Shown: positions 18,911 to 28,403 of the stretch, piece after piece
Layout of the letters: the number at the start of each line of letters is the position of its first letter
Numbering within the stretch: position 1 is the stretch's first letter
Assembly: GCF_018982965.1 (NCBI RefSeq)
Contig: NZ_JACBYP010000006.1
Span: forward strand, 62,001-126,000
Length of the DNA: 64,000 bases
Reading direction: 5' to 3'
Source: Streptomyces mayonensis
GTDB lineage: Bacteria; Actinomycetota; Actinomycetes; Streptomycetales; Streptomycetaceae
Made by a program: the position numbers and the translations under genes
The notes under the pieces: model-generated
What the model was told of the DNA's origin: nothing
Database searches by the model: none
What the model saw: only the letters and a program-made list of their open reading frames with translations

Positions 18911-19900
18911 TCAACCCCTCTTCCAGTCGCTGCCCCACGGCTGCTGCGGTGGCCGGCCGGGCGGCTGCTGCCCGGGGACCGCGCCGGGCGGCTGTCCGTC
19001 GTGCGCGTGGTACTCCACCGACTCCGCGGTCAGCTGCATGAACGCCTCCTCCAGCGAGGCCCGCTGCGGGCTCAGCTCGTGCAGCACGATCTGGTGGCGC
19101 GCCGCCAGCTCCCCGACGGTCTGCGACGTGTCGCCGTCCACCTCGAGCACCTCGGCCTCCGGCCGGGCGACCCGGATGCCGGCGCCGTGCAGCGCGTCGA
19201 GCAGCTGTTCGCGCTGCGGGGTGCGGATCCGGACGTAGCTGCGCGAGTTCTCCGCGATGAAGTCGGCCATCGAGGTGTCCGCCAGCAGCCGCCCCTGGCC
19301 GATGACCACCAGGTGGTCGGCGGTCAGCGCCATCTCGCTCATCAGGTGGGAGGAGACGAAGACCGTACGGCCCTGGGCCGCCAGCGTCTTCATCAGGTTG
19401 CGGATCCAGTGGATGCCCTCGGGGTCCAGCCCGTTGACCGGCTCGTCGAACATCAGCATCCGCGGGTCGCCGAGGAGCGCGCCGGCGATGCCGAGCCGCT
19501 GGCCCATGCCGAGCGAGAAGCCCTTGGTCTTCTTCCGGGCGACCGCCGTGAGCCCCACCGTGTCCAGCACCTCGCGGACCCGGCTCGCCGGGATGCCGTT
19601 GCTCTGCGCGAGGCACAGCAGGTGGTTGTAGGCGCTGCGCCCGCCGTGCCAGGCCTTGGCCTCCAGGAGCGCGCCGATGTACGTCAGCGGGTCCTTGAGC
19701 TGGTCGTAGTGCTTGCCGTCGATCCGCACGTCACCGGAGGTGGGCCGGTCCAGGCCCAGCACCATCCGCATGGTCGTCGACTTGCCCGCACCGTTGGGGC
19801 CGAGGAAGCCCGTGATGATGCCGGGTCGGACGGTGAAGGAGAGATTGTTGACCGCCACCTTCTCGCCGTACCGCTTGGTCAGCCCCTCGAGCTCGATCAT
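18911..19900 (-). CDS. ABC transporter ATP-binding protein (partner of ABC-2 permease)
   Basis: 329 aa. Walker A GPNGAGKST (Lys40), signature SLGMGQRLGIA, Walker B LMFDEPVNGLDPEG and SSHLMSEM are intact. An extra C-terminal part (230-300) ends in the SPQRASLEEAFMQLT motif typical of this exporter class, followed by a Pro/Gln-rich tail. It is clearly paralogous to the ATPase half of the fused transporter at 15943-17937. The start at ATG 19900 mirrors that paralogue (MIEL versus MIEA); a GTG three codons upstream is possible. There is no clear ribosome-binding site. Confidence 0.9.
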   Translation of the reverse strand: MIELEGLTKRYGEKVAVNNLSFTVRPGIITGFLGPNGAGKSTTMRMVLGLDRPTSGDVRIDGKHYDQLKDPLTYIGALLEAKAWHGGRSAYNHLLCLAQSNGIPASRVREVLDTVGLTAVARKKTKGFSLGMGQRLGIAGALLGDPRMLMFDEPVNGLDPEGIHWIRNLMKTLAAQGRTVFVSSHLMSEMALTADHLVVIGQGRLLADTSMADFIAENSRSYVRIRTPQREQLLDALHGAGIRVARPEAEVLEVDGDTSQTVGELAARHQIVLHELSPQRASLEEAFMQLTAESVEYHAHDGQPPGAVPGQQPPGRPPQQPWGSDWKRG

Positions 19901-19918
19901 GGCGCCCACGCTAGAACG

Positions 19919-19960
19919 GGACGAGGCCCACTGCCACCCCAGTGGCAGAAGGCCTCGTCC
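19919..19960. terminator. Nested double hairpin after filP
   Basis: Outer stem GGACGAGGCC (19919-19928) with 19951-19960; inner stem CTGCCAC (19931-19937) with GTGGCAG (19942-19948). It lies between the filP stop and the ABC operon start on the minus strand, so it probably ends filP transcription. Confidence 0.75.
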
Positions 19961-20004
19961 TTCGTTCGTACCCCTCGGTACCGCGTCAGTGGCTGTACGA
20001 CCCG

Positions 20005-20937
20005 TCAGCGGGACTGCTGGGCCGGCACCCCGCGGGCGACCGACTCGTCCTCGGCCGGCGAACCGGCGGCCACCGCGGCGCCCGTGAGGGACGCCAGCAT
20101 CTCGCGCACGTTCGTCAGCTGCGCGTTGATGGAGTCGCGGCGGTTGGTGAGGGCGGCCAGCTCGCGCTCCGACTCCGAACGGATCCGGTCGGCCTTGGCG
20201 TTGGCGTCGGCCACGATGTCCTCGGACTGGCGCTGCGCCGTCTCGACGGTCTGGCGGGCGCGGCGCTCGGCGTCCGTGCGCAGCTTCTCCGCCTCCAGGC
20301 GCAGCTGCTCCGCGCGGTGCTCGATCTCCGCGAGCCGCTTCTCCGCCTTGGCCTGACGGGAGGCCAGGTCCCGCTCGGACTGCTCGCGGCGCTTGGCGAG
20401 GTTCGTCTCGAAGTCCGCGGCGGCCTGCGCGGCCTTGGCGCGGGTCTCCTCGAAGAGGGCGTCGGCCTCGTCGCGCTTGGACTGCGCGTCCTTCTGCGCC
20501 TCGGAGCGCAGCTGGGACGCGTCGCCCTTGGCCTTCTCGACGATCCGGACGCCCTCGTCCTCGGCCTTGGCCTTGCGCTCGGCGGCGTACGACTCCGCGT
20601 CGTTGCGCACCTGCTGGGCCGAGGACTCGGCCAGCTCACGGTGCTGCTCGGCCGCGCGCCGGGCCTCCTCGCGCAGGTCCTTCGCCTCTTCCTCGGCGAG
20701 CCGCAGGATCTTCTCGACCCGGGCACCGAGACCGGCGTACGACGGCTCGGCGTCGTTGACCTGGGCCTGGGCGTTCTGAGTCTCGAGGTGGAGCTCCTCG
20801 ATGCGCTTTTCCAGAGCGGTGATGCGGGACAGAGCGCTGTCACGGTCGGAGACGAGCTTGGAGATACGTTCGTCCACCTGAGCGCGGTCGTACCCACGCC
20901 GCACAAGCTCGAAGCCGTAGGGGGAAGTGTCGCTCAT
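20005..20937 (-). CDS. filP: FilP, coiled-coil cytoskeletal protein of hyphal tips
   Basis: 310 aa, the length I recall for S. coelicolor FilP. The N-terminal DivIVA-like motif (YGFELVRRGYDRAQVDERI) is followed by a nearly continuous coiled coil rich in Ala/Glu/Arg/Lys (about 30-280) and a short Ala/Ser tail. FilP assembles into filaments that give hyphae stiffness and interacts with DivIVA and Scy in the polarisome. The ATG at 20937 has AGGAA upstream and begins MSDTSPYG; the frame 50 codons further up is non-conserved in character. It lies downstream of scy on the same strand with a 207-bp gap, so it probably has its own promoter. Confidence 0.95.
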   Translation of the reverse strand: MSDTSPYGFELVRRGYDRAQVDERISKLVSDRDSALSRITALEKRIEELHLETQNAQAQVNDAEPSYAGLGARVEKILRLAEEEAKDLREEARRAAEQHRELAESSAQQVRNDAESYAAERKAKAEDEGVRIVEKAKGDASQLRSEAQKDAQSKRDEADALFEETRAKAAQAAADFETNLAKRREQSERDLASRQAKAEKRLAEIEHRAEQLRLEAEKLRTDAERRARQTVETAQRQSEDIVADANAKADRIRSESERELAALTNRRDSINAQLTNVREMLASLTGAAVAAGSPAEDESVARGVPAQQSR

Positions 20938-21144
20938 GGGGTTCCTGTCGAAAGAGACCGGGTGAGGTGATAGAGGGAATCCTAGGCGCCAATGCGGTGT
21001 GTCATCGAGCGGATGCACGTTTGATACGGAGAATGACACCTCTTTTGAGTGGCTGAGCCGCGGACGGCTTGCCAAAGTTCTGGTCAAGGGTCCAAGCAGG
21101 ACTCGGCCAAAGATCTCCAGGAGACACCGAATCCGCCCTGAAGG

Positions 21145-24100
21145 CTAGCTGTCTGACGACTTGCCACCCGAACGTGGGGCGCCCACCGTCGCTCCGGCCT
21201 TCACCCCGTTGTCCTTGCCGCCCCCCGGCGCCTCGAAGGACTCCAGCGCCTCGAGGACGTCCTGGACCCGGGAGATCTCCGCGTTGATGTCCTCGCGGCG
21301 CCGCACCAGGACCTCCAGCTCGCGTTTGCCCTCCTCGACCGTGCGCCGGGCCTCCTCGACCGCCTCGGCCTTCAGCTCATCGGCCTCGCGCACCAGGGTG
21401 GCCTTCTTCTGCTCGGCCTCCTTCAGCAGCCCCTCGGCCTTCTTGACGGCGGCGATGCGCACCTTGCCGGCCTCGGAGTTGGCCTCCGACACCAGCTCCT
21501 TGGCCTTCGCGCCCGCCTTGGCCAACTGCTCCTCGGCGGCCTTGATGAGCGCGTCGCAGCGGTCGCCGGCCGACTTCATCGTCTCGGCGGCCTCGCGGCG
21601 GGCCCGCTCGTGCAGCTCCTCGATCTCGGAGGTGAGCCGCTCGCGCAGCTCCTCCGCGCGCTCCCTTATGGCGGTCGCGTCCCGGCGGGCGCCGACCAGC
21701 AGCTCGTCCGCGTCCGTACGGGCCTTCTCCACCCGGGTGTTGCCCTCGACCGTGGCCTCCGAGACGATCCGGTCGGCCTCCGTGCGGGCCGCGCCGACCA
21801 TCGTGTCGGCCTGCGACTCGGCGTCCGCGGTGGTCTTCTGCGCCTGCTGCTGCGCCTCGGTGAGCAGCTTGTCGGCCTCGGCGGTGGTCTCCGTGATGAG
21901 CGTGTCGACCTGCTCGGCCGCCTCCGAACGCCGCTTGTTGGCGTCCTTGCGGGCCTCGTCGAGGGTGCGCTCGGCCTCCTCGCGGGCGGCCGCGGTGACC
22001 CGCTCGGCCTCCGCCGCCGCCTCGGCCCGCACCCGCTCGGCCTCGGTGCGGATCCGCTCGGCGTGCTGCTGCGCGGAGCCCACGGTGTCCGCGGCCTCGG
22101 CCCGCAGCCGCTCCGCCTCCCCGGTGGCCTCCGAGACCAGCTGCTCGGCCCGGGAGCCGGCCTCGGCGCGGACCCGGTCGGCCTCGGTGACCGTCTCCTC
22201 GGTCAGCCGCTCGGCCTCCGTGCGCGCCTCGGTCCGCACCCGCGCGGCCTCGTCCGCCGCCTCGGTGCGGACCCGCTCCGCCTCCGCGACGGTCTCCGTG
22301 CGCAGCCGGTCGGTCTCCGCCACCGTCTCCGTGGTCAGCCGCTCCGCCTCGGAACGCGCCTCGGTGATCAGGGTGTCCGCCTGCGTCGCCGCGTCGGACC
22401 GGATGCGGTTGGCGTCCTCACGGGCGTCCGCCCGGGTGCGCGAGGCGGACTGCTCGGCCTCCGCGATGGCGTCGGAGGCCTCCGTACGCACCCGCTGGGC
22501 GTGCTCGGAGACGTCCGCGCGGATCCGGTCGGCCTCCGTGATGGCCTCGGACACCGTCCGCTCGGCCAGCGTCTTGGCGGCCTCCGTCTCCTCCTGCGCC
22601 TCGTGCCTGAGGCGCCCGGCGTCCTCGCTGGCCCGCTCCCGCTCCGCGTAGGCGTCGGCGCGGACCCGGTCCGCCTCCTCCTCGGCCTCGCGCCGGGTGC
22701 GCTCGGCCGCGTGCTCGGCGGCGCTGCGCAGCCCGGTGATCTCCTCCTGGGCCTGCTCGTGCAGCCCGGCGACCGACTCGCGCACCTGGGCCGCGTGCTG
22801 CTCGGCGGCCGACACCATCTCGGTGGCGCGCCGGTCGGCCTCCTCGACCAGCCGGGTCGCCTCGGCCTGTGCCTCCTCGACGCGGTTGCGCGCCGAGGCC
22901 AGCAGTTCCTCGCTCTGCTCGCGGGCCCGCTCCCGCTCCTGGTCGGCCTCCTGCCGGGCGGAACCCAGCAGCTCCTCCGCCTCGCGGCGGCGCCGGGCGG
23001 CCTCCTCCTGGGCGGCGGCCAGCGCCTCGGACGCCTCGGCCGCGATGCGCTCGGCGGCGGTCTGCGCCTCCGCCCGCACCCGGTCGGCGCTCTCCTGCGC
23101 CTCCGACTTCAGCCGCTCCGCCTCGCTGGACGCCTCCGAACGCAGCCGTACGGCGACGGACTCGCCCTCCGCGCGGGAGGCGGACGCGTCGGCGGCGGCC
23201 TCGGTGCGCAGCCGCTCGGCCTCCGTCTCGGCCTGCTGCTGGAGCGTCCGGATCCGCTCCGCCGCCTCCGTGCGCAGCCGCTCGCTCTCCTCGGCGGCCT
23301 CGCGCCGGATCCGCTCGCCCTCCTCGCGGGCCTCGGCCAGTGCCTCCTCGGCGGCCGTGCGGCGCTCCTCCGCCTCGGTGTGCAGCCGCGTCAGGTCCTC
23401 GGCGGCCTCCTCCCGGCGGGCCTCGACGGCGCGCTCGGTCTCCTCGCGCAGCTCGCGGGCGGCCCGCTCGGCCTCCGCCTGGAGTTCCTCGGCGCGCTCG
23501 GCGGCCTCCGTGCGGTGCCGCTCGGCCTCCGCGCGGGTGCGCTCCAGGGTCTCCTCGGCCTGCCGGCGCAGGGTCGTCGCCCGCTCGATGGCCTCGGTGC
23601 GGACCTTCTCGCTGTCCGTCGTCGCGGTCTGCCTGAGCTCGTCCGCGTCCGCCTTGGCCTTGGCGAGCAGCTCCTCGGCGGACTTCGCCGCCTCCTCGAT
23701 CTGCGCCACGGCCTCCTTGCGGGCCTCGGCGCGGATCTTCTCGCCCTCCGCGACCGCGTCCGCCCGCAGCTGCTCGGCCTCGCCGCGCAGCCGGCGCGCC
23801 TCCTCCTGCAGCTCGACGGTCTTGGCGCGGTACTCCTTGGTGTCGTCCTTCGCCGCGCCCTTGAGCTGCTCGGCGATGTCGTGCGCCTCACCGCGCAGCC
23901 GGTCCGCCTCGGCCTCGGCCTCGGTGCGGATCCGCTCGGCCTCCTCGGTGGCGGCCTTCGTGGTCCGCCTGGCGTCCTCCGACGCCTTGTTCAGCACGTC
24001 CTCGGCGGTCTTGGCGGCCTTGGACAGCTGGGTGGCCGACTCCTCGGCCGTGATCGTACGGGCCTTCTCGGCGGCCTCGGCGACGATCCGCTCGGCCTCG

Positions 24101-25125
24101 GTACGGGCGTCCGCGACCACCTGCTCGGCCTCGGACCTGGTGTTCTCGGCGTCCTTGGTGGCCTCGCCGACCAGCCGGGCCACCTGCTCCTTGGCGGTGC
24201 GGGTGCGCTGCTCGTTGGTCGCCTCGGCGCTCGACAGCGCCTTGGCCGCGGCGTCCTCGGCCTCGGCGACCACCTTCTCGGCCTCGGCCTGCGCCTTGCG
24301 CAGCGCCTCCTCGGCCTCGGACATCCGCTGCTCGGCGGCCCGGCTCAGCTCCTGGGACTGGCGGCGGGCCGACTCCGACTCGTCGGCGCTGGAGCTGCGC
24401 AGCTGTTCCGCGTGGTCGGTGGCCTCCTGGGCCTGCGTGGACGCCGCGTTCAGCAGCCGTTCCGCGTCGGCGCGGGCGCGGCGCAGGAGCTGCTCGGCCT
24501 CCGCGCGGGCGCCCTCGGCGTCGCCGCGCAGCCGCTCGCGGGCCTCCGAGGTCAGCCGCTCGGCCTCCGCGCGGGCCGCGGCCAGGGCCTGCTCGGCCTC
24601 GGTGCGGGACTCGTCGAGCAGGCGGCGGGCCTGCTGCTCGGTGCGGGCGCGCAGCTGCTCAGCCCAGGAAACGTTCTCGTTGACGTGCGACTCGACGGTC
24701 TGCCGGCGCTCGGCCAGCTCCTGGTCCAGCTGCTGGCGGCGGGTCACCGCCTCCTGGTGCAGCTCGGCCTGGAGCCGGGCGGCCTGCTCGGCGTGCTCCT
24801 GGAGGATGCGCTGGGTCTGCGCCCGGGCCTGGCTCAGCTCCCGCTCGGCGTCGGCCCGCAGCTGGTCGGCCTGCGTCTGCGCGTTGCGCAGCAACTGCTC
24901 GGCCTGGTACCCGATGTCGCCGCCGTCGAAGGCGGGCCGGGACATGATGGTGCGCCGCGCCTCGTGCAGCTTGGCGCGCAGCACCTCGACCTGGTAGCCG
25001 AGGTCCTCGGCGTGCTGGATCGCCTTTTCCCGCTCGGTCTTCAGCCGCTTCATCTCGGCCTCGAACCGAGAGAGGTGGTCGACGTCAGCCGCCGGCTCTC
25101 GCTCCTGGCTCTCGTAGCCCCGCAC
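21145..25125 (-). CDS. scy: Scy, giant coiled-coil polarity scaffold
   Basis: 1326 aa from the GTG at 25125 (VRGYESQEREP), equal to the S. coelicolor Scy length as I recall it; an upstream GTG at 25197 would add 24 residues. After a short N-terminal domain with a DivIVA-like coil (FEAEMKRLKTEREKAIQHAEDLGYQ), almost the whole protein is a long coiled coil of degenerate repeats around A-E-A-x-R-x-R-x-E-A, based on a 51-residue unit with mixed heptad/hendecad pattern. Scy organises the tip-organising centre with DivIVA and FilP and controls the number of growing tips. The biased codons also keep a huge antisense frame open. A C-terminal non-coil tail (EAPGGGKDNGVK) ends the protein. Confidence 0.95.
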   Translation of the reverse strand: MRGYESQEREPAADVDHLSRFEAEMKRLKTEREKAIQHAEDLGYQVEVLRAKLHEARRTIMSRPAFDGGDIGYQAEQLLRNAQTQADQLRADAERELSQARAQTQRILQEHAEQAARLQAELHQEAVTRRQQLDQELAERRQTVESHVNENVSWAEQLRARTEQQARRLLDESRTEAEQALAAARAEAERLTSEARERLRGDAEGARAEAEQLLRRARADAERLLNAASTQAQEATDHAEQLRSSSADESESARRQSQELSRAAEQRMSEAEEALRKAQAEAEKVVAEAEDAAAKALSSAEATNEQRTRTAKEQVARLVGEATKDAENTRSEAEQVVADARTEAERIVAEAAEKARTITAEESATQLSKAAKTAEDVLNKASEDARRTTKAATEEAERIRTEAEAEADRLRGEAHDIAEQLKGAAKDDTKEYRAKTVELQEEARRLRGEAEQLRADAVAEGEKIRAEARKEAVAQIEEAAKSAEELLAKAKADADELRQTATTDSEKVRTEAIERATTLRRQAEETLERTRAEAERHRTEAAERAEELQAEAERAARELREETERAVEARREEAAEDLTRLHTEAEERRTAAEEALAEAREEGERIRREAAEESERLRTEAAERIRTLQQQAETEAERLRTEAAADASASRAEGESVAVRLRSEASSEAERLKSEAQESADRVRAEAQTAAERIAAEASEALAAAQEEAARRRREAEELLGSARQEADQERERAREQSEELLASARNRVEEAQAEATRLVEEADRRATEMVSAAEQHAAQVRESVAGLHEQAQEEITGLRSAAEHAAERTRREAEEEADRVRADAYAERERASEDAGRLRHEAQEETEAAKTLAERTVSEAITEADRIRADVSEHAQRVRTEASDAIAEAEQSASRTRADAREDANRIRSDAATQADTLITEARSEAERLTTETVAETDRLRTETVAEAERVRTEAADEAARVRTEARTEAERLTEETVTEADRVRAEAGSRAEQLVSEATGEAERLRAEAADTVGSAQQHAERIRTEAERVRAEAAAEAERVTAAAREEAERTLDEARKDANKRRSEAAEQVDTLITETTAEADKLLTEAQQQAQKTTADAESQADTMVGAARTEADRIVSEATVEGNTRVEKARTDADELLVGARRDATAIRERAEELRERLTSEIEELHERARREAAETMKSAGDRCDALIKAAEEQLAKAGAKAKELVSEANSEAGKVRIAAVKKAEGLLKEAEQKKATLVREADELKAEAVEEARRTVEEGKRELEVLVRRREDINAEISRVQDVLEALESFEAPGGGKDNGVKAGATVGAPRSGGKSSDS

Positions 25126-25358
25126 TGCGCGGTCCCATCCGTCCCCTGGTCGCAAGTCTTCCCGTACCAGCTCCGTCCGTCCGCCGGACGGGGCCACCGG
25201 GGAATGGTGTCAGATCAACGGCGGGGCATGTGCTGCTGCCCCGTCGCCCGCCCCCCGAAACACGACCCCGGCGATCCCGCCGTCGCCGACGACAGGACCG
25301 GGTCACCCTGGACTGAGCGGCGACCGCGCCCAACCCTACCGGCCCCTATGTACGGGAG

Positions 25359-25799
25359 TCAGTGCTCAGGTGACTCAACAGCCGCCGATGTGACGAGTTC
25401 TGTCAGTACGCCATGGCAGTCCTTGGGGTGCAGGAAGGTGATCCGCGACCCCATCGAACCCCGGCGCGGCTCGTCGTACAGAACGCGTACGCCCTTCTCG
25501 CGGACGTCCGCGGCGTCCGCGTCCACGTCCGCGGTGCCGAAGGCGATGTGGTGGACGCCCTCGCCGTTCCTGGCGAGCCACTTGCCGACCGCCGAGTCCT
25601 CCCGGGTGGGTTCGAGGAGCTGGAGCCAGGAGGCGCCGCCGTCCGACGTACCGTTGATCCGGATCATGGCCTCGCGGACCCCCTGCTCCTCGTTGACCTC
25701 GGTGTGGGACACCTCGAAGCCGTAGGTGGCACGGTAGAAGGCGACGGTCGCGTCGAGGTCGCGGCAGGCGATTCCGATGTGGTCGATTCGCGTCAGCAT
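25359..25799 (-). CDS. mce: Methylmalonyl-CoA epimerase
   Basis: 146 aa, the usual family length, vicinal-oxygen-chelate fold. It interconverts (2R)- and (2S)-methylmalonyl-CoA, linking propionyl-CoA carboxylase to B12-dependent mutase. Metal-binding positions are visible: His7 (TRIDHIGIA), Gln in SWLQLLEP, His in VHHIAFG and Glu near the C-terminus (GVLTELV). The neighbouring divergent thiolase and meaB genes support a role in C3/C4 acyl-CoA flux. On the same strand as scy but 233 bp upstream, so it is probably transcribed separately. The divergent 149-bp region to the thiolase holds the promoters. Confidence 0.95.
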   Translation of the reverse strand: MLTRIDHIGIACRDLDATVAFYRATYGFEVSHTEVNEEQGVREAMIRINGTSDGGASWLQLLEPTREDSAVGKWLARNGEGVHHIAFGTADVDADAADVREKGVRVLYDEPRRGSMGSRITFLHPKDCHGVLTELVTSAAVESPEH

Positions 25800-25948
25800 G
25801 GACTCAGTGCAGCGCTCGGGAGGTGGTTACGCAACGTGCGCGCGATCACACCGACAGCCCGGTGACGGGCGGGATACCGCTCAGTACATTCGAGTAAACC
25901 CTCGTTCACTCCTCGGCCTGTGCGGGCCGGAAAAGGGGATCGCAGCCC

Positions 25949-27193
25949 ATGTCTTCCGCAGCAGCATCCGGAACCCCCGAAACCTCGGCAACCTCTCCCA
26001 CGCACGGCACGACCTCCGTCATCGTCGCGGGTGCCCGCACTCCGATGGGGCGGCTGCTCGGCTCCCTGAAGTCCTTCTCCGGCGCCGACCTCGGCGGCTT
26101 CGCGATCAAGGCCGCCCTCGACCGCGCGGGGATCGGCGGCGACCAGGTCCAGTACGTGATCATGGGCCAGGTGCTCCAGGCCGGCGCCGGGCAGATCCCC
26201 GCCCGCCAGGCCGCGGTCAAGGCCGGCATCCCCATGAACGTCCCGGCGCTCACGGTCAACAAGGTCTGCCTCTCCGGCCTCGACGCCGTGGCACTCGCCG
26301 ACCAGCTCATTCGCGCGGGTGAATTCGACGTGATCGTCGCCGGCGGCCAGGAGTCCATGACCAACGCCCCGCACCTGCTGCCGAAGTCCCGCGAGGGCTA
26401 CAAGTACGGCGCGGTCGAGATGATCGACTCCATGGCGCACGACGGACTGACCGACTCCTTCGAGAACGTCGCCATGGGCGAGTCGACCGAGAAGCACAAC
26501 ACGCGGCTCGGCATCGCCCGCCCCGAACAGGACGAGATCGCCGCCCTGTCCCACCAGCGCGCCGCCGCCGCCCAGAAGAACGGCGTCTTCGAGGCCGAGA
26601 TCACCCCCGTGGAGATCCCGCAGCGCAAGGGCGACCCGGTGCTGTTCAGCCAGGACGAGGGCATCCGCGGCGACACCACCGCTCAGTCGCTGGCCAAGCT
26701 GCGCCCGGCCTTCGCCAAGGACGGCACGATCACCGCGGGTTCCGCCTCGCAGATCTCCGACGGCGCGGCGGCCGTGGTGGTCATGAGCCGGGCCAAGGCG
26801 GAGGAGCTCGGCCTGGAGTGGATCGCGGAGATCGGCGCCCACGGCAACGTCGCGGGGCCGGACAACTCTTTGCAGTCGCAGCCGTCGAACGCCATCCGGC
26901 ACGCCCTGAAGAAGGAGGGCCTGGAGGTCGGCGACCTCGATCTCGTCGAGATCAACGAGGCCTTCGCGGCCGTCGCCGTGCAGTCAATGAAGGACCTCGG
27001 CGTATCCACTGAAAAGGTGAACGTCAACGGCGGTGCCATCGCCCTGGGCCACCCGATCGGCATGTCCGGCGCGCGGCTGGTCCTGCACCTGGCGCTGGAG
27101 CTCAAGCGGCGCGGCGGCGGGGTCGGCGCTGCGGCGCTGTGCGGCGGGGGCGGTCAGGGCGACGCGCTGATCGTGCGGGTGCCCGGCGCCTGA
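25949..27193 (+). CDS. Acetyl-CoA C-acetyltransferase (thiolase)
   Basis: 414 aa. It condenses two acetyl-CoA to acetoacetyl-CoA or runs the reverse thiolysis. Nucleophile Cys107 is in NKVCLSG; the His of [10 protein letters not shown] and the second Cys in CGGGGQGDA complete the active site, and NEAFAA is present. An N-terminal Ser/Thr/Ala stretch of about 20 residues precedes the domain; the ATG has AAAAGGGGA upstream. meaB follows 60 bp downstream on the same strand, so the two may be cotranscribed. Together with the 3-hydroxybutyryl-CoA dehydrogenase it supplies C4 units. Confidence 0.95.
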   Translation: MSSAAASGTPETSATSPTHGTTSVIVAGARTPMGRLLGSLKSFSGADLGGFAIKAALDRAGIGGDQVQYVIMGQVLQAGAGQIPARQAAVKAGIPMNVPALTVNKVCLSGLDAVALADQLIRAGEFDVIVAGGQESMTNAPHLLPKSREGYKYGAVEMIDSMAHDGLTDSFENVAMGESTEKHNTRLGIARPEQDEIAALSHQRAAAAQKNGVFEAEITPVEIPQRKGDPVLFSQDEGIRGDTTAQSLAKLRPAFAKDGTITAGSASQISDGAAAVVVMSRAKAEELGLEWIAEIGAHGNVAGPDNSLQSQPSNAIRHALKKEGLEVGDLDLVEINEAFAAVAVQSMKDLGVSTEKVNVNGGAIALGHPIGMSGARLVLHLALELKRRGGGVGAAALCGGGGQGDALIVRVPGA

Positions 27194-27253
27194 GCGCGCG
27201 GTACGGCTGAGAACGTGGCGAAACAGAGCTGAGCGGAGCTGAACGGAGCTGTG

Positions 27254-28210
27254 ATGCAGGACGTCTCCTCGCTGGTGGCCCAGGCCCGAGAAGGCCGACC
27301 GCGGGCCGTGGCCCGGCTGATCTCCCTGGTGGAGGGGGCGTCCCCGCAGCTCAGGGAGGTCATGGAGGCCCTCGCGCCGCTCACCGGCAACGCGTACGTC
27401 GTCGGTCTGACCGGCTCACCGGGCGTCGGCAAGTCGACGTCCACCTCGGCGCTGGTGACGGCGTACCGCAAGCAGGGCAAGCGGGTCGGCGTCCTCGCCG
27501 TCGACCCGTCCTCCCCCTTCTCCGGCGGCGCCCTGCTCGGTGACCGCGTCCGGATGTCGGAGCACGCGTCCGACCCCGGCGTCTACATCCGCTCGATGGC
27601 GACCCGCGGCCACCTCGGCGGCCTCGCCTGGGCCGCGCCGCAGGCGATCCGGGTGCTCGACGCGGCCGGCTGCGACGTGGTCCTCGTCGAGACGGTCGGC
27701 GTCGGCCAGTCGGAGGTCGAGATCGCCTCCCAGGCCGACACCTCCGTCGTCCTCCTCGCCCCCGGAATGGGCGACGGCATCCAGGCGGCCAAGGCCGGGA
27801 TCCTGGAGATCGGCGACGTCTACGTGGTCAACAAGGCCGACCGGGACGGCGCCGACGCGACCGCCCGCGAGCTCAACCACATGCTGGGCCTCGGCGAGGC
27901 CCGCGCCGCCGGCGACTGGCGCCCGCCCATCGTCAAGACGGTCGCCGCGCGCGGTGAAGGCGTCGACGAGGTCGTCGAGGCGCTGGAGAAGCACCGCGCG
28001 TGGATGGAGGAACGCGACGTCCTCACCGGACGCCGCCGCGCCCGCGCCGCCCGCGAGGTCGAGACCATCGCCGTCACCACCCTGCGCGAACGCATCGGGG
28101 ACCTGCACGGCGACCGCCGCCTCGGCGCCCTGGCGGAGCGCATCGTGACGGGCGACCTGGACCCCTACCGGGCAGCGGACGAACTGGTGGCGGGCCTGAC
28201 GAACGGCTGA
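27254..28210 (+). CDS. meaB: MeaB/ArgK-type G-protein chaperone of B12 mutase
   Basis: 318 aa. GTPase that protects and reloads adenosylcobalamin-dependent acyl-CoA mutases. G1 loop GSPGVGKST (Lys60), the long SIMIBI-class segment VDPSSPFSGGALLGDRVRM, the ETVGVGQSE switch (G3-type) and the NKAD G4 motif are all present. The C-terminal helical region ends PYRAADELVAGL. I chose the ATG at 27254 because GGAG lies 5 nt away; the overlapping GTG three bases earlier is too close. It probably serves the methylmalonyl- and isobutyryl-CoA mutases; icmA is 8 kb away in this window. Confidence 0.95.
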   Translation: MQDVSSLVAQAREGRPRAVARLISLVEGASPQLREVMEALAPLTGNAYVVGLTGSPGVGKSTSTSALVTAYRKQGKRVGVLAVDPSSPFSGGALLGDRVRMSEHASDPGVYIRSMATRGHLGGLAWAAPQAIRVLDAAGCDVVLVETVGVGQSEVEIASQADTSVVLLAPGMGDGIQAAKAGILEIGDVYVVNKADRDGADATARELNHMLGLGEARAAGDWRPPIVKTVAARGEGVDEVVEALEKHRAWMEERDVLTGRRRARAAREVETIAVTTLRERIGDLHGDRRLGALAERIVTGDLDPYRAADELVAGLTNG

Positions 28211-28403
28211 CGCCGGGCCCCGGCACCGGGGTGCGACGCCGGGCTGCGGCCGGCCCGCGCCACGGTCGGCCGGGCTGCGGCCGGTTGTGCTGTGACGGAC
28301 CGGGCCGCGGCACCGGGGTGCGGTCGGCTGGGCTGTGACGGACCGGGCTGCGGCCGGCCGCGGTGTGACGGACCGGGCTGCGGCCGTGCCGCGGCTGGTG
28401 CGG
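28211..28403. repeat. Intergenic spacer with three copies of a 22-bp element
   Basis: Between convergent meaB and the PepSY gene. The sequence TGTGACGGACCGGGCTGCGG recurs at 28334 and 28364, and with one change at 28291, among other CGGGCTGCGGCCGG repeats. No coding potential is visible. Confidence 0.65.

Noticed and set aside
25126-25197. 24-residue longer Scy
   Set aside because: The GTG at 25125 gives the length I recall for Scy; the longer form cannot be excluded, so it is noted in the entry.
21610-25725. A 1371-codon open frame on the plus strand through scy
   Set aside because: It is antisense to the coiled-coil gene; the repetitive GAG/GCG/CGC codons of scy keep the opposite frame open. 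It is Leu/Gly/Arg-rich and has no domain or plausible start signal.
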